This document shows, in pieces, positions 46,260 through 54,758 of a stretch of 64,000 nucleotides of DNA (the first letter of the stretch is position 1; each line of letters starts with the position of its first letter). Source of the stretch: Saccharopolyspora kobensis (lineage in GTDB: Bacteria > Actinomycetota > Actinomycetes > Mycobacteriales > Pseudonocardiaceae); contig NZ_FNVB01000007.1 of the NCBI RefSeq assembly GCF_900108315.1, positions 1-64,000 on the forward strand. Reading direction: 5' to 3'. The notes under the pieces are model-generated. The model did no database searches and was not told the DNA's origin. It worked only from the letters and a program-made list of their open reading frames with translations. The position numbers were made by a program, and so were the translations under genes.

Positions 46260-47156
46260 TCAGTCCTCCGGATCAATCAGCGCTTCCGCGATCGCCGAGA
46301 TGTCCTCGGGGCCGACCCGGCAGCAGCCGCCGATCAGCTGCGCACCGGCCGCCCGCCAGCTGCGCGCGTGGTCGGCGACCGGAGCCGCGCCACCGGTCCA
46401 GGCCCGCTGCTGCGCATCCCAGACCTCACCGCTGTTCGGGTACACCACGACCGGCTTCTCCGTTGCGGTCCGGGCGATTTCGATCGCGGGCAGCACGTCC
46501 TCGGGTGCCGAGCAGTTGACGCCGACCGCGATGATCGCGGCGTCGTCGGCGACCGCGAAGGCCTCCGCCAGCGGTTGCCCGGCGCGCGTGCGGTCGCCGT
46601 CGATGGTGAACGACAGCCAGGCCGGGACCTCCAGCCCGCCCAGCGCGTCGACCAGGGCTTCCGCCTCGTCGACGTCCGGGACCGTCTCCAGCGCGAAGAC
46701 GTCGGGGACGGATTCGGCCAGCACTTCCAGCCGTGGCCGGTGGAAGTCGCGCAGCTCGCGCTTGGTGAGTCCGTATCGGCCGCGGTACTCCGAGCCGTCG
46801 GCGAGCATCGCGCCGTACGGACCGATCGAGGCCGCCACCCACCGGTGCCGTCCCGGCTCGACGTCGCCGGCCAGCCGGGCCAGCTCCACGCTCCGGTGCA
46901 TCAGCTTGGCGGCCTCGTCGCGCTCGATGCCGCGCGCCGCGAAGCCCTCGAAGCTCGCCTGGTAGCTCGCCGTCGTCGCGATCTCGGCCCCGGCGCGGAA
47001 GAACGCGGCGTGCGCGGCCACGATCTCCTCCGGCGAATCGGCCAGCAGCCGGGCCGACCACAGCGAGTCGGAGAGGTCGTGCCCGCGCGCCTCCAGCTCG
47101 GTGGCCAGACCGCCGTCGAGGATCGTGGTCGCACCACCGAGCGTGAACGCCGTCAT
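46260..47156 (-). CDS. mmuM: homocysteine S-methyltransferase
   Basis: A 298-residue zinc-dependent methyltransferase that makes methionine from homocysteine and S-methylmethionine. The N-terminal LDGGLATELEARG is typical. Zinc ligands are Cys in VGVNCSAPED near residue 217 and the pair in IGGCCRVGPEDI near residue 281. ATG 47156 matches the usual N-terminus; a longer frame is open. The unusual repeat array at 47.28-47.42 kb lies in its upstream region. Confidence 0.92.
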   Translation of the reverse strand: MTAFTLGGATTILDGGLATELEARGHDLSDSLWSARLLADSPEEIVAAHAAFFRAGAEIATTASYQASFEGFAARGIERDEAAKLMHRSVELARLAGDVEPGRHRWVAASIGPYGAMLADGSEYRGRYGLTKRELRDFHRPRLEVLAESVPDVFALETVPDVDEAEALVDALGGLEVPAWLSFTIDGDRTRAGQPLAEAFAVADDAAIIAVGVNCSAPEDVLPAIEIARTATEKPVVVYPNSGEVWDAQQRAWTGGAAPVADHARSWRAAGAQLIGGCCRVGPEDISAIAEALIDPED

Positions 47157-47286
47157 GCCGCCAGCGTAGTGGGACGAAGACCCGCGCACGAGCACGCCAC
47201 CACCCGGGCGAGCCGATTTCCACAGGCCTGCCAGGACATCGGTGCGTCAGTCTCCCGACACACCGGTGGATGCCGAGGAGGTGCGC

Positions 47287-47326
47287 AATTTCAATTGAAA
47301 TCAACTCGTCGATTTCAATTGAAATT
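47287..47326. repeat. AT-rich inverted-repeat block 1
   Basis: AATTTCAATTGAAATC (47287-47302), spacer AACTCGTC, and GATTTCAATTGAAATT (47311-47326) are 16-base arms that pair perfectly. Each arm is itself the 14-base palindrome ATTTCAATTGAAAT. It lies upstream of the homocysteine methyltransferase gene. Confidence 0.85.
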
Positions 47327-47334
47327 GCACGACC

Positions 47335-47364
47335 GTCGGCGTGTCGGGCACCCGACACGCCGAC
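47335..47364. repeat. GC-rich perfect hairpin inside the array
   Basis: GTCGGCGTGTCGGG (47335-47348) and CCCGACACGCCGAC (47351-47364) are perfect 14-base arms. It stands between the two AT-rich blocks with its centre 43 and 54 bases from theirs. Confidence 0.85.
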
Positions 47365-47383
47365 TGTGCGTCGGGTTCTGTGT

Positions 47384-47423
47384 GATTTCAATGGAAATCG
47401 GACGTCTGATTTCCATTGAAATC
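47384..47423. repeat. AT-rich inverted-repeat block 2
   Basis: GATTTCAATGGAAATC (47384-47399), spacer GGACGTCT, and GATTTCCATTGAAATC (47408-47423) pair perfectly. The change T to G in one arm is matched by A to C in the other relative to block 1. It ends 13 bases before the malG stop. Confidence 0.85.
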
Positions 47424-47436
47424 GCGTGCCACTGGG

Positions 47437-48333
47437 TCAGGACTTGACGCTGCCCGCGGTGAGGCCGCCGACCAGGAAGCGCTGGACCAGGTAGAAGACC
47501 AGCACCGCGGGCACCGCCACCAGCACCGATGCCGCCGCCAGGTGGCCCCATTCCGCCCGGTTCTGCTGGACGAACACCTGCAGGCCCACCGCCAGCGTCT
47601 TCGAGCGGTCGTCGGCGGACAGGAACGCCGAGGCGAAGGCCACCTCGCTCCAGGCCACGATGAACGAGTAGAACGCCGTCACCGCCAGGCCCGGCCTGGC
47701 CAGCGGGAGGACCAGCCGCCAGAACACGCCGAACGGCGAGAGCCCGTCCACCCGCCCCGCCTCGTCGATCTCGCCGGGGATCCCGTCGAAGTAGCCCTTC
47801 AGCATGTAGGTGCAGAACGGGATGGCGGTGCTGCAGTACACCAGCACCAGGCCGAGCGCGCTGCCCTGCAGGCCCAGCGCCAGCAGGATGTTGTACAGCG
47901 GCACGATCAGCACCGCGAACGGGAACATCTGCACCACCAGGAACGACAGCAGCAGCCACCGCCTGCCCGGGAAGCGGAACCGGCTGGCCGCGTAGGCGGT
48001 GGTGGCCGCCAGCAGCACGCCGAGCACCGTGGTCAGCGCCGCGATCAGCACCGAGTTGCCGAACCAGCTCAGGAACGCGCCCTTCGCCCCGGACAGCACG
48101 TTCCAGTAGTTGTCCACTGTGGAGTCGGCGAACAGCGTCGGGGTGCGCTCGATGGCCTTGGCGTCCGGCTTGAACGACACCACCAGCACCCAGAACACCG
48201 GGAACACCGCGATCAGCGAGGCCACCACCAAGGTCGCGTGCAGGCCGATGCTGGCCGCGGTGGACCGCTTGCGCCGCGCCGGCTGCCGGACCGCCGCGGT
48301 CGTGGCGCGCAGCGAGGCCGCGTCGATGGACAT
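47437..48333 (-). CDS. malG: maltose/sugar ABC transporter permease (MalG-type)
   Basis: A 298-residue inner-membrane permease of the carbohydrate-uptake CUT1 family with about six helices. The cytoplasmic EAA loop, contacting the ATPase, is IDEAGRVDGLSPFGVFWRLVLP near residue 195. The start ATG 48333 is one base past the malF stop. No ATPase gene is adjacent, so a shared MsiK-type ATPase elsewhere is likely, as in Streptomyces. The malto-oligosaccharide substrate is inferred from the neighbours. Confidence 0.88.
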   Translation of the reverse strand: MSIDAASLRATTAAVRQPARRKRSTAASIGLHATLVVASLIAVFPVFWVLVVSFKPDAKAIERTPTLFADSTVDNYWNVLSGAKGAFLSWFGNSVLIAALTTVLGVLLAATTAYAASRFRFPGRRWLLLSFLVVQMFPFAVLIVPLYNILLALGLQGSALGLVLVYCSTAIPFCTYMLKGYFDGIPGEIDEAGRVDGLSPFGVFWRLVLPLARPGLAVTAFYSFIVAWSEVAFASAFLSADDRSKTLAVGLQVFVQQNRAEWGHLAAASVLVAVPAVLVFYLVQRFLVGGLTAGSVKS

Positions 48334-48334
48334 C

Positions 48335-49252
48335 TCAGAGCACCTCCCCGTGCCTGCGCATAACGCGGCGGTAGATGGTCGCGAACACCAGCAGGACCGA
48401 CAGCACGAGCACGCCGTAGGTGGAGGCGATCGCGTAATCCCGGGTGGCACCGGAGAAGAACCGCTCGAAGGCGTAGGTGACCAGGATCCGGGTGTGCGGG
48501 TTGTTGCCGGTGATCAGGTAGATGACCGGGAACATGTTGAACGTCCAGATCACCCCGAGCAGCACCACCGAGCTCGACACCGACCGCAGCCCCGGCAGCG
48601 TCACGTGCACGAACCGCTGCCACGGCGACGCCCCGTCGATCTCGGCGGCCTCGTGCAGATCGGCCGGGATCGACTGCAGCCCGCCCAGCAGCGCCACCAT
48701 CATGAACGGCACGCCGAGCCAGACGTTGACGACGATCACCGACACCAGCGCCAGGTCGGACTGCCCCAGCCACACCTGCGCGGGCAGCCCCACCGACTCC
48801 AGCGCCCAGTTGATCAGCCCGTACTCGGCGTTGAACAGGTACCGCCAGGCGAAGGCGCTGATGAACACCGGCACCGCCCACGGCAGGATCAGCAGCACCC
48901 GGTACACCCCGCGGAACCGGAGCTGCCGGTTGAGCAGCACCGCCAGCGCCAGGCCGATCGCGTAGTGGAAGAACACGCAGGCGCCGGTCCAGATGACGGT
49001 GCGCCCCAGCGTCGCCCAGAACGAGCCGTACGCGGGATCGCCGGAGAGCACGTTGAGGTAGTTGGCGAGTCCGGTGAACTCGTAGCTCGCCTCGCGGTCC
49101 AGCACCGGGTTGGCGATGTTGGTGTCGTTGATGTCGGTGAAGCCGAAGAACAGCCCCTGCAGCAGCGGCAGCGCCACGAGCAGCGCGAGCACCACCACGA
49201 CCGGCAGGACCATCGCGTAGGCGAACCAGTAGCGCGCGAACAGATTCCGCAT
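48335..49252 (-). CDS. malF: maltose/sugar ABC transporter permease (MalF-type)
   Basis: A 305-residue CUT1 permease with six helices, opening MRNLFARYWFAYAMVLPVVVV. The EAA loop is HEAAEIDGASPWQRFVHVTLP near residue 205. ATG 49252 is used because upstream frame sequence is the end of malE read in another frame. It starts 7 bases past the malE stop, so the three genes form a tight malE-malF-malG operon. Confidence 0.9.
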   Translation of the reverse strand: MRNLFARYWFAYAMVLPVVVVLALLVALPLLQGLFFGFTDINDTNIANPVLDREASYEFTGLANYLNVLSGDPAYGSFWATLGRTVIWTGACVFFHYAIGLALAVLLNRQLRFRGVYRVLLILPWAVPVFISAFAWRYLFNAEYGLINWALESVGLPAQVWLGQSDLALVSVIVVNVWLGVPFMMVALLGGLQSIPADLHEAAEIDGASPWQRFVHVTLPGLRSVSSSVVLLGVIWTFNMFPVIYLITGNNPHTRILVTYAFERFFSGATRDYAIASTYGVLVLSVLLVFATIYRRVMRRHGEVL

Positions 49253-49259
49253 GCCGGCC

Positions 49260-50489
49260 TCAGCGCTGGGCGTAGCCGGGGACGACGGAGGTCTGGTAGG
49301 TCCGCGCGACTTCGTCGAGCGCGGCACCGGTCTCCTTCTTCCCGGCCAGGATCTCGGCGTAGGCGGTCTGCAGCGGCTCCAGCAGCTCGGCGTTCTCCGG
49401 GATCCACGGCCGCTCGTGCGTGTCGGCGGCCAGCGGCCGGAACGCCGAGACGACCGGGTTCTGCGCCACCGCCGGGTCGTCGTAGGCGGACTGGCGGGTC
49501 GGCAGCAGCCCGAGCTCCGCGGCGATCTTCGCCTGGTTCTCGGTGCTGCTCATGCACTGGAGGAACTTCACCGCGGCCTCGGTGGCGTCGCTGCCCTGCC
49601 GGATCACGTAGTCGTGCCCGCCGACCGGTGAGGTGCCCGCGCCGGGCAGCGGCGCGATGCCGAGGTTGGCCGGATCGGCGAACTGCTCGGACTGGGTGTA
49701 CTCCGCGACCGCCCACGGCCCGTCGACGACCATCGCCACCTCGCCGGAGGTGAACGCGGCCTTCATCGTGGTGTAGGAGTTCGGCTGGTCGAGCGCGGTG
49801 CGGGCCGCCTTGGCGTCGATCAGGTCCTTGGCCGTCTGCACCCCGCGCACGGATTCGGCGGAGTTCACCGTGATGGTCCGGGACTCGGTGTCGACCAGGT
49901 CGCCGCCGTGGGCGTAGAGGAACGGCAGCGCGTAGTACTCGTCGTTGTTGATGAACAGCGCGCGGTCGCCGCCGAGCGCGGGCGCGATCGAGCGGAGCTC
50001 GTCCCAGCTCTTCGGCGGTTGGACGCCCGCCCGCGCCAGCTGGGCCTTGTTGTAGAAGAGCGCCAAGGCGTCGGTGACCTGCGGGACGGCGTAGGTCTTG
50101 CCCTCGTGCTTGGTGGATTCCAGCGGTGCGGGCAGGAAATCGGCGGTGTCTGCGGCCAGCGGGGTGTCCGAGAGGTCCTGGATCAGCCCGGCCTTCGCGA
50201 GCTGGGCGACCCAGCCGACGTCGGAGCGCAGCACGTCCGGCCCCTGCCCGCCCTGCGCCGCGGTCTTGTAGTTGTTCAGCGCCTGGTCGAATGCGACCGT
50301 TTCGACGCGCACCTGGTAGCCGCCGGTGCGCGCGCAGTCGGCCGCGATCTCCCGGAACACCCCGCTCTCCGCGGAGCCGCTGGTGTCCCAGAAGACGACC
50401 TCGCCGGGGTTGCCGCCGCCGCCACCGCACCCGGCGGCGAGCACGCCGACCAGGCCCAGGGCGGCGCCGACCATGACCTTGGGTCTCAT
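49260..50489 (-). CDS. malE: maltose/sugar-binding lipoprotein (MalE-type)
   Basis: A 409-residue extracellular solute-binding protein. The lipobox LAAGC places the lipid-modified Cys at residue 21 of ATG 50489, which also fixes the start. The body has features of CUT1 sugar binders, such as AFTSGEVAMVVDGPWAVAEY near residue 250 and PLPGAGTSPVGGHDYVI. TTGCAA repeats lie 15-40 bases upstream. The likely ligand is a malto-oligosaccharide, since a secreted amylase and a GH13 glucosidase share the repeat or neighbourhood. Confidence 0.9.
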   Translation of the reverse strand: MRPKVMVGAALGLVGVLAAGCGGGGGNPGEVVFWDTSGSAESGVFREIAADCARTGGYQVRVETVAFDQALNNYKTAAQGGQGPDVLRSDVGWVAQLAKAGLIQDLSDTPLAADTADFLPAPLESTKHEGKTYAVPQVTDALALFYNKAQLARAGVQPPKSWDELRSIAPALGGDRALFINNDEYYALPFLYAHGGDLVDTESRTITVNSAESVRGVQTAKDLIDAKAARTALDQPNSYTTMKAAFTSGEVAMVVDGPWAVAEYTQSEQFADPANLGIAPLPGAGTSPVGGHDYVIRQGSDATEAAVKFLQCMSSTENQAKIAAELGLLPTRQSAYDDPAVAQNPVVSAFRPLAADTHERPWIPENAELLEPLQTAYAEILAGKKETGAALDEVARTYQTSVVPGYAQR

Positions 50490-50503
50490 GTCCGGACCTC
50501 CTG

Positions 50504-50530
50504 CTTGCAAAAACTTGCGAACACTTGGCG
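50504..50530 (-). promoter_or_regulatory. TTGCAA-type operator upstream of malE
   Basis: CTTGCAA-AAA-CTTGCGA-ACA-CTTGG begins three half-sites at 50504, 50514 and 50524, a strict 10-base period on one face of the helix. It overlaps the malE leader 15 bases before ATG 50489. Confidence 0.75.
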
Positions 50531-50613
50531 TCAAATTGCATACCCAAGATGTGATGCAAGTCAAGGTGTTCAGCGATCATCGACAAAGTTCTCGTGATCA
50601 ATCCGAGGTAGAG

Positions 50614-50630
50614 GTTTGCAAAATATTTCG
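50614..50630 (+). promoter_or_regulatory. TTGCAA-type half operator before the LacI regulator gene
   Basis: TTTGCAA-AAT-ATTTCG contains one exact half-site and a degenerate second at 10-base spacing, 70 bases before the regulator start. This suggests autoregulation. Confidence 0.55.
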
Positions 50631-50683
50631 ATCATGTGCAGGATTGCGTCAGCAAGTGGTCCCGGCGCGACAGGAGCGGAGCA

Positions 50684-51706
50684 GTGGCGGGTCTGGCCGA
50701 TATCGCCCAGGCGGCGGGGGTGAGCGTGTCGACGGTGAGCCGAGTGCTCAACCGCAAGGCGGGCATCAAGGAGGAGACCCGGCAACGAGTCCTCGAAGTC
50801 CTCAACCAGATGCCGCACACCGCGCGCGGCACCGGTGCGCTGCGCCGCACCGGGGTCATCGGCCTGCTGGTGCCGGAGCTGACCAACCCGGTGTTCCCGG
50901 CCTTCGCCGAGGCGCTGGAAGGCCGCGCCTCGCTGGCGGGCTACTCGTCGCTGCTGTGCAACACCCGCGCGGCGATGACCGAGAAGGACTACGTCCGGAT
51001 GCTGGTCGCCCGGGGCGTCGAGGGCATGATCTTCGTGTCGCCGGAGATCGCCAACCCGGACAACGACGAGCGCCGCAGCCGCGGCTACTACGAGAAGCTG
51101 CGCGCCGAAGGCGTCCGGATGGTGTTCGTCAACGGCAGCACGCCGAGCCTGGACGTCCCGGACATCACCGTCGACGAGCACCTCGCCGGTCACACCGCCG
51201 CCCGCCACCTGCTGGAACTGGGCCACCGCCGCATCGGCTTCGTCAGCGGCCCGGCGCGCGCCCTGCCGTCCCGGATGAAGCGGGCGGGATGGGCGTCGGC
51301 GCTGGAGGAGGCCGGGATCGAGCCGAGCGCGGACCTCGTCGTGCACGCGCCGTTCGGGGCGGAGGGCGGCGCGCAGGCCATGGGCGAACTGCTCGACGGC
51401 CCGCGGCCGACCGCGGTCCTGTGCTCGTCGGACGTGATGGCGCTCGGCGCGATGCGGGAGGCCAAGCGGCGGGGACTGGCCACGCCGGAGGACATCTCGG
51501 TGGTCGGCTTCGACGACATCCCGCTTGCCGCCTACTGCCAGCCCGCGCTGACCACGCTGGCCCAGCCGATCCGCGACATGGCCGCCGCGGCGGTCGACGA
51601 ACTGACCCGCCAGCTCGACCCGGACGAACCGGTGCGGGCCTCGACCAACTTCAGCCGGATGTTCCGGCCGAACCTGATCGTCCGCGAATCCACCCGGCGG
51701 TTGTGA
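50684..51706 (+). CDS. LacI family transcriptional regulator of the maltose block
   Basis: A 340-residue LacI-type repressor. The helix-turn-helix is GLADIAQAAGVSVSTVSRVL (residues 3-22), with hinge-helix-type sequence before RRTGVIGLLVPEL. The periplasmic-binding-like ligand domain has TVDEHLAGHTAARHLLELGHRRIGFVSGP near residue 165. GTG 50684 is chosen because it begins the HTH directly and GGAG lies upstream. It is divergent from malEFG and likely binds the TTGCAA repeats (MalR-like). Confidence 0.92.
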   Translation: MAGLADIAQAAGVSVSTVSRVLNRKAGIKEETRQRVLEVLNQMPHTARGTGALRRTGVIGLLVPELTNPVFPAFAEALEGRASLAGYSSLLCNTRAAMTEKDYVRMLVARGVEGMIFVSPEIANPDNDERRSRGYYEKLRAEGVRMVFVNGSTPSLDVPDITVDEHLAGHTAARHLLELGHRRIGFVSGPARALPSRMKRAGWASALEEAGIEPSADLVVHAPFGAEGGAQAMGELLDGPRPTAVLCSSDVMALGAMREAKRRGLATPEDISVVGFDDIPLAAYCQPALTTLAQPIRDMAAAAVDELTRQLDPDEPVRASTNFSRMFRPNLIVRESTRRL

Positions 51707-51710
51707 GGGC

Positions 51711-51758
51711 GTCCGTGCGCGTTTCGGGGTGCCGGAGCGCCCCGAAACGCGCACGGAC
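51711..51758. repeat. palindromic intergenic element, copy 6
   Basis: GTCCGTGCGCGTTTCGGGG (51711-51729) and CCCCGAAACGCGCACGGAC (51740-51758) are perfect 19-base arms around TGCCGGAGCG. It begins 5 bases past the regulator stop. Confidence 0.9.
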
Positions 51759-51821
51759 CCACCTCGGCACTGCAGCCGCCCCCACCTCGGTACGCGTCGT
51801 GAACCTCATGAGGAGCAGCGA

Positions 51822-53399
51822 ATGACGAATTGGTGGCGTGACGCCGTCGTTTACCAGGTCTACGTGCGCAGCTTCGCCGACGGCGATGGCGACGGGATCG
51901 GCGATCTGGCCGGCATCCGGGAGCGGCTGCCGCACCTGGTGTCCCTCGGCGTGGACGCCGTGTGGCTGACCCCGTTCTACCCGTCGCCGATGGCCGACGG
52001 CGGCTACGACGTGGCCGACTACCGCGACGTGGACCCGACCTTCGGCACGCTCGCCGACTTCGACGCGCTGCTCGCCCGCGCCCACGAGCTGGGCCTGCGG
52101 GTGCTCGTCGACGTCGTGCCCAACCACACCTCCGACCAGCACGAGTGGTTCGCCGCGGCGCTGGCCGCCGCGCCCGGTGATCCGGCCCGCGACCGGTACC
52201 TGTTCCGCGACGGCCGCGGCGAGCGCGGCGAACTGCCGCCCAACGACTGGGAATCCGTCTTCGGCGGCCCGGCCTGGACCAGGGTCGCCGACGGCCAGTG
52301 GTACCTGCACCTGTTCGACCCGCGGCAGCCCGACCTGAACTGGCGGAACCCGCAGGTGCGCGCGGACTTCCGCGAGGTGCTGGCGTTCTGGCTGGACCGC
52401 GGCGTGGACGGCTTCCGCATCGACGTGGCGCACGGCATGATCAAGCACCCGGAGCTGCCCGACACCGGGCTGGACGAGCAGATCTCCCTGCTGGGGCACG
52501 GAGAACTGCCGTACTTCGACCAGGACGAGGTGCACGAGATCTACCGCGACTGGCGGCAGCTCTTCGACTCCTACCGGGGCGAGCGCATCGGGGTGGCCGA
52601 GGCGTGGGCGTCGACCAGCGAACGGCTGGCCCGGTACGTGCGCCCCGACGAGCTGCACCAGGCGTTCAACTTCGCGCTGCTGGAAGCGCCCTGGTCGGCC
52701 CCGGACTTCCGGCGGGTGGTGGTGGAATCGCTGGCCACCACGGCCGAAGTCGGCGCGACCACCACATGGGTGCTCGGCAACCACGACGTCCAGCGCCCGG
52801 TGACCCGCTACGGCGACGGCGACCTCGGCTCGCGCCGGGCCCGCGCCGCGGCGCTGTTCAGCTTCGCGCTGCCCGGCTCGGTCTACGTCTACCAGGGCGA
52901 GGAGCTCGGGCTGCCGGAGGTGCTGGACCTGCCCGACGATGTGCGCCAGGACCCGATCTGGACGCGCTCCGGCGGCACTGACCCGGGGCGCGACGGCTGC
53001 CGGGTGCCGATGCCGTGGTCCGGTGACGCGCCGCCGTTCGGCTTCAGCTCGGGCGAGAGCTGGCTGCCGCTGCCGGAGGAGTGGAAGACCGCGACCGTCG
53101 CCGAGCAGGAGAGCAGCGGAGATTCCGTGCTGCGCACCTACCGCGACGCGCTGGCGTTGCGGCGCGCGATCCCCGCCCTCGGCGACGGAGAGCTGGAGTG
53201 GGTGGACACGCCCGAGGGCGTGCTGGCGTTCCGCCGCGGGCCGGACTTCGTGTGCGCCACCAACTTCGGCACCGAACCGGTCGCGCTGGAGCTGCCCGGC
53301 GAACTGCTGTGCCGCAGTGACGCCGCGACCGGCTGGAACGGTGTGCTGCCCGGCTCGACCGCGGTGTGGCTGGGAAAGATTCACGAAGAATCCGCCTAA
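51822..53399 (+). CDS. alpha-glucosidase/oligo-glucosidase (GH13)
   Basis: A 525-residue cytoplasmic GH13 enzyme, opening WWRDAVVYQVYVRSFADGDGDG, typical of the oligosaccharide-cleaving subgroup. The catalytic regions are DVVPNHTS (I), GFRIDVAHG (II), VAEAW (III) and LGNHDVQR (IV). There is no signal peptide, so it would hydrolyse imported maltodextrins. ATG 51822 has AGGAGC about seven bases upstream. It lies right after the LacI gene. Confidence 0.93.
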   Translation: MTNWWRDAVVYQVYVRSFADGDGDGIGDLAGIRERLPHLVSLGVDAVWLTPFYPSPMADGGYDVADYRDVDPTFGTLADFDALLARAHELGLRVLVDVVPNHTSDQHEWFAAALAAAPGDPARDRYLFRDGRGERGELPPNDWESVFGGPAWTRVADGQWYLHLFDPRQPDLNWRNPQVRADFREVLAFWLDRGVDGFRIDVAHGMIKHPELPDTGLDEQISLLGHGELPYFDQDEVHEIYRDWRQLFDSYRGERIGVAEAWASTSERLARYVRPDELHQAFNFALLEAPWSAPDFRRVVVESLATTAEVGATTTWVLGNHDVQRPVTRYGDGDLGSRRARAAALFSFALPGSVYVYQGEELGLPEVLDLPDDVRQDPIWTRSGGTDPGRDGCRVPMPWSGDAPPFGFSSGESWLPLPEEWKTATVAEQESSGDSVLRTYRDALALRRAIPALGDGELEWVDTPEGVLAFRRGPDFVCATNFGTEPVALELPGELLCRSDAATGWNGVLPGSTAVWLGKIHEESA

Positions 53400-53461
53400 T
53401 AGGTCTGTTCTTCCCCTTTGCGGCGTGGTCGCATGAATCCCCTTGTAACTGGAGGTGGTTC

Positions 53462-54310
53462 ATGTTGCGACGATTAGGCACGGGCGTGGCGGCTCTCGCG
53501 CTCGCGGCGGTCGGCGTGGTCGGGCTCGGGCAGGCACCCGCGTCCGCCGCGCCGAACTTCCAGGTCCCGTTCGAATGCGGCGTCACGGTGACTGCCGCGA
53601 CCTTCAGCGGCCACAACCCGGCGAACTCGGTGGACTTCCAGAAGTCCGGCATCACCGGCATGCCGGTGCTCGCCTCGGCGGCGGGCACCGTCACGCGGGT
53701 CGCCAACGAGGGCAGCACCAGCTACGGCCGCTGGATCGAGCTGGACCACGGCAGCGGCTGGCGCACCCGCTACGCCCACCTGTCCGCCCAGAACGTCTCG
53801 GTGGGCCAGAAGGTCTCCCTGGGCGCGAAGATCGGCGCCGCGGGCGCGACCGGCGGAGTGACCGGCCCGCACCTGCACTACGAGCAGATCCTGAACGGCA
53901 CCGTGGTCAAGGCGAAGCTCAACGGCGTTGCCGTGCCGTACTTCGACAAGACCTCGTTCACCAGCAAGAACAACTGCGGCGGCAACCCGTACTCGCCGAC
54001 CGAGGTGTGCGGCTCCGGCTACAGCGTGATCAACTCCAAGGCGCTGGCCAACGGTGCGGGCACCGTCTACCTGCTCTACAACGCCTCGAACGCGAACAAC
54101 TGCGTGGTGACGCTCAAGTCGACGTCGCTGGGCAAGGCATCCCCGACGGCGGCGTTCCTGGAGGTCCAGGGCAAGTCGCGGGTGACCGACTCCGGTGACT
54201 TCACCTACTACGCGGGCCCGGTCCGCCAAGCGGCCGGTGCGACCTGCGTGAAGTGGGGCGGCTCGGTCGGCTCCAACGCCTACGAGAGCCCCTTCGAGCA
54301 CTGCGGCTGA
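53462..54310 (+). CDS. exported M23 family metallopeptidase
   Basis: A 282-residue secreted protein. The signal peptide is residues 1-30 or so (VAALALAAVGVVGLGQAPASAA). The M23 (lysostaphin-type) zinc site is H-x-x-x-x-x-x-D in GHNPANSVDF near residue 45 and HLHYE near residue 140. A C-terminal domain of about 110 residues with five Cys follows. The start is fixed by CTGGAGG about six bases before ATG 53462. The target could be peptidoglycan cross-links. It is apparently unrelated to the sugar genes. Confidence 0.88.
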   Translation: MLRRLGTGVAALALAAVGVVGLGQAPASAAPNFQVPFECGVTVTAATFSGHNPANSVDFQKSGITGMPVLASAAGTVTRVANEGSTSYGRWIELDHGSGWRTRYAHLSAQNVSVGQKVSLGAKIGAAGATGGVTGPHLHYEQILNGTVVKAKLNGVAVPYFDKTSFTSKNNCGGNPYSPTEVCGSGYSVINSKALANGAGTVYLLYNASNANNCVVTLKSTSLGKASPTAAFLEVQGKSRVTDSGDFTYYAGPVRQAAGATCVKWGGSVGSNAYESPFEHCG

Positions 54311-54316
54311 CACCCG

Positions 54317-54365
54317 GGTCGTGAGTGCGGAAGCCACCCGAGCAAAGGCTTCCGCACTCACGACC
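54317..54365. repeat. palindromic intergenic element, copy 7
   Basis: GGTCGTGAGTGCGGAAGCC (54317-54335) and GGCTTCCGCACTCACGACC (54347-54365) are perfect 19-base arms around ACCCGAGCAAA. It has the CGTGAGTG end but a different centre. It lies just after the M23 gene. Confidence 0.88.
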
Positions 54366-54660
54366 GTCAGGCTGCCGAGCTCCGGGGTCGGACCTCACGA
54401 CCAGCTCCACGCCGAGCGCCCGCGCCAGCCGTTCGAGGAGTGAACGGTGCCTCCGGCCTCAAAGCGCGCCACAGCGGGCTGCGAGATCCCAGCGGCTTCG
54501 GCGAGCTGGCCCTGCGTCCAGGACCGCTGCTCCCGAAGTTCACGAGTGGTCGACCCGGATCGAAGGCGATCCGGGTGGCTTCGCACGCCTCGCTGGCCCC
54601 CGGTTCTGCCATCCGGCGGTCACGCAGCGACTGCCAATCCGATACGACCACTGCCGTCAC
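54366..54660 (-). pseudogene. broken XRE-family (antitoxin-like) gene
   Basis: Three adjacent minus-strand frames give consecutive pieces of one protein: WQSLRDRRMAEPGASEACEA from GTG 54660, then a frame shift to TTRELREQRSWTQGQLAEAAG with a clear helix-turn-helix, then a second shift to LLERLARALGVELVVRSDPG. At least two frame shifts near 54540 and 54440 are needed. A remnant ending VERARQAFRRCLSEAHTVDE lies upstream (about 54660-54750), which may be the rest of a partner gene. The family is common as a HigA-type antitoxin. Confidence 0.65.
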
Positions 54661-54758
54661 TCCCCGATGTGCTCATCCACGGTGTGCGCTTCGCTCAAGC
54701 AGCGGCGGAACGCCTGCCGCGCCCGTTCGACCTCGCGACGTCCGTCACCAATGGGCGA

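Noticed and set aside
47281-47424. CRISPR array
   Set aside because: Only four short palindromes in two pairs, spacers of 8 bases and a GC-rich hairpin between them; no regular spacer length and no cas genes in the window.
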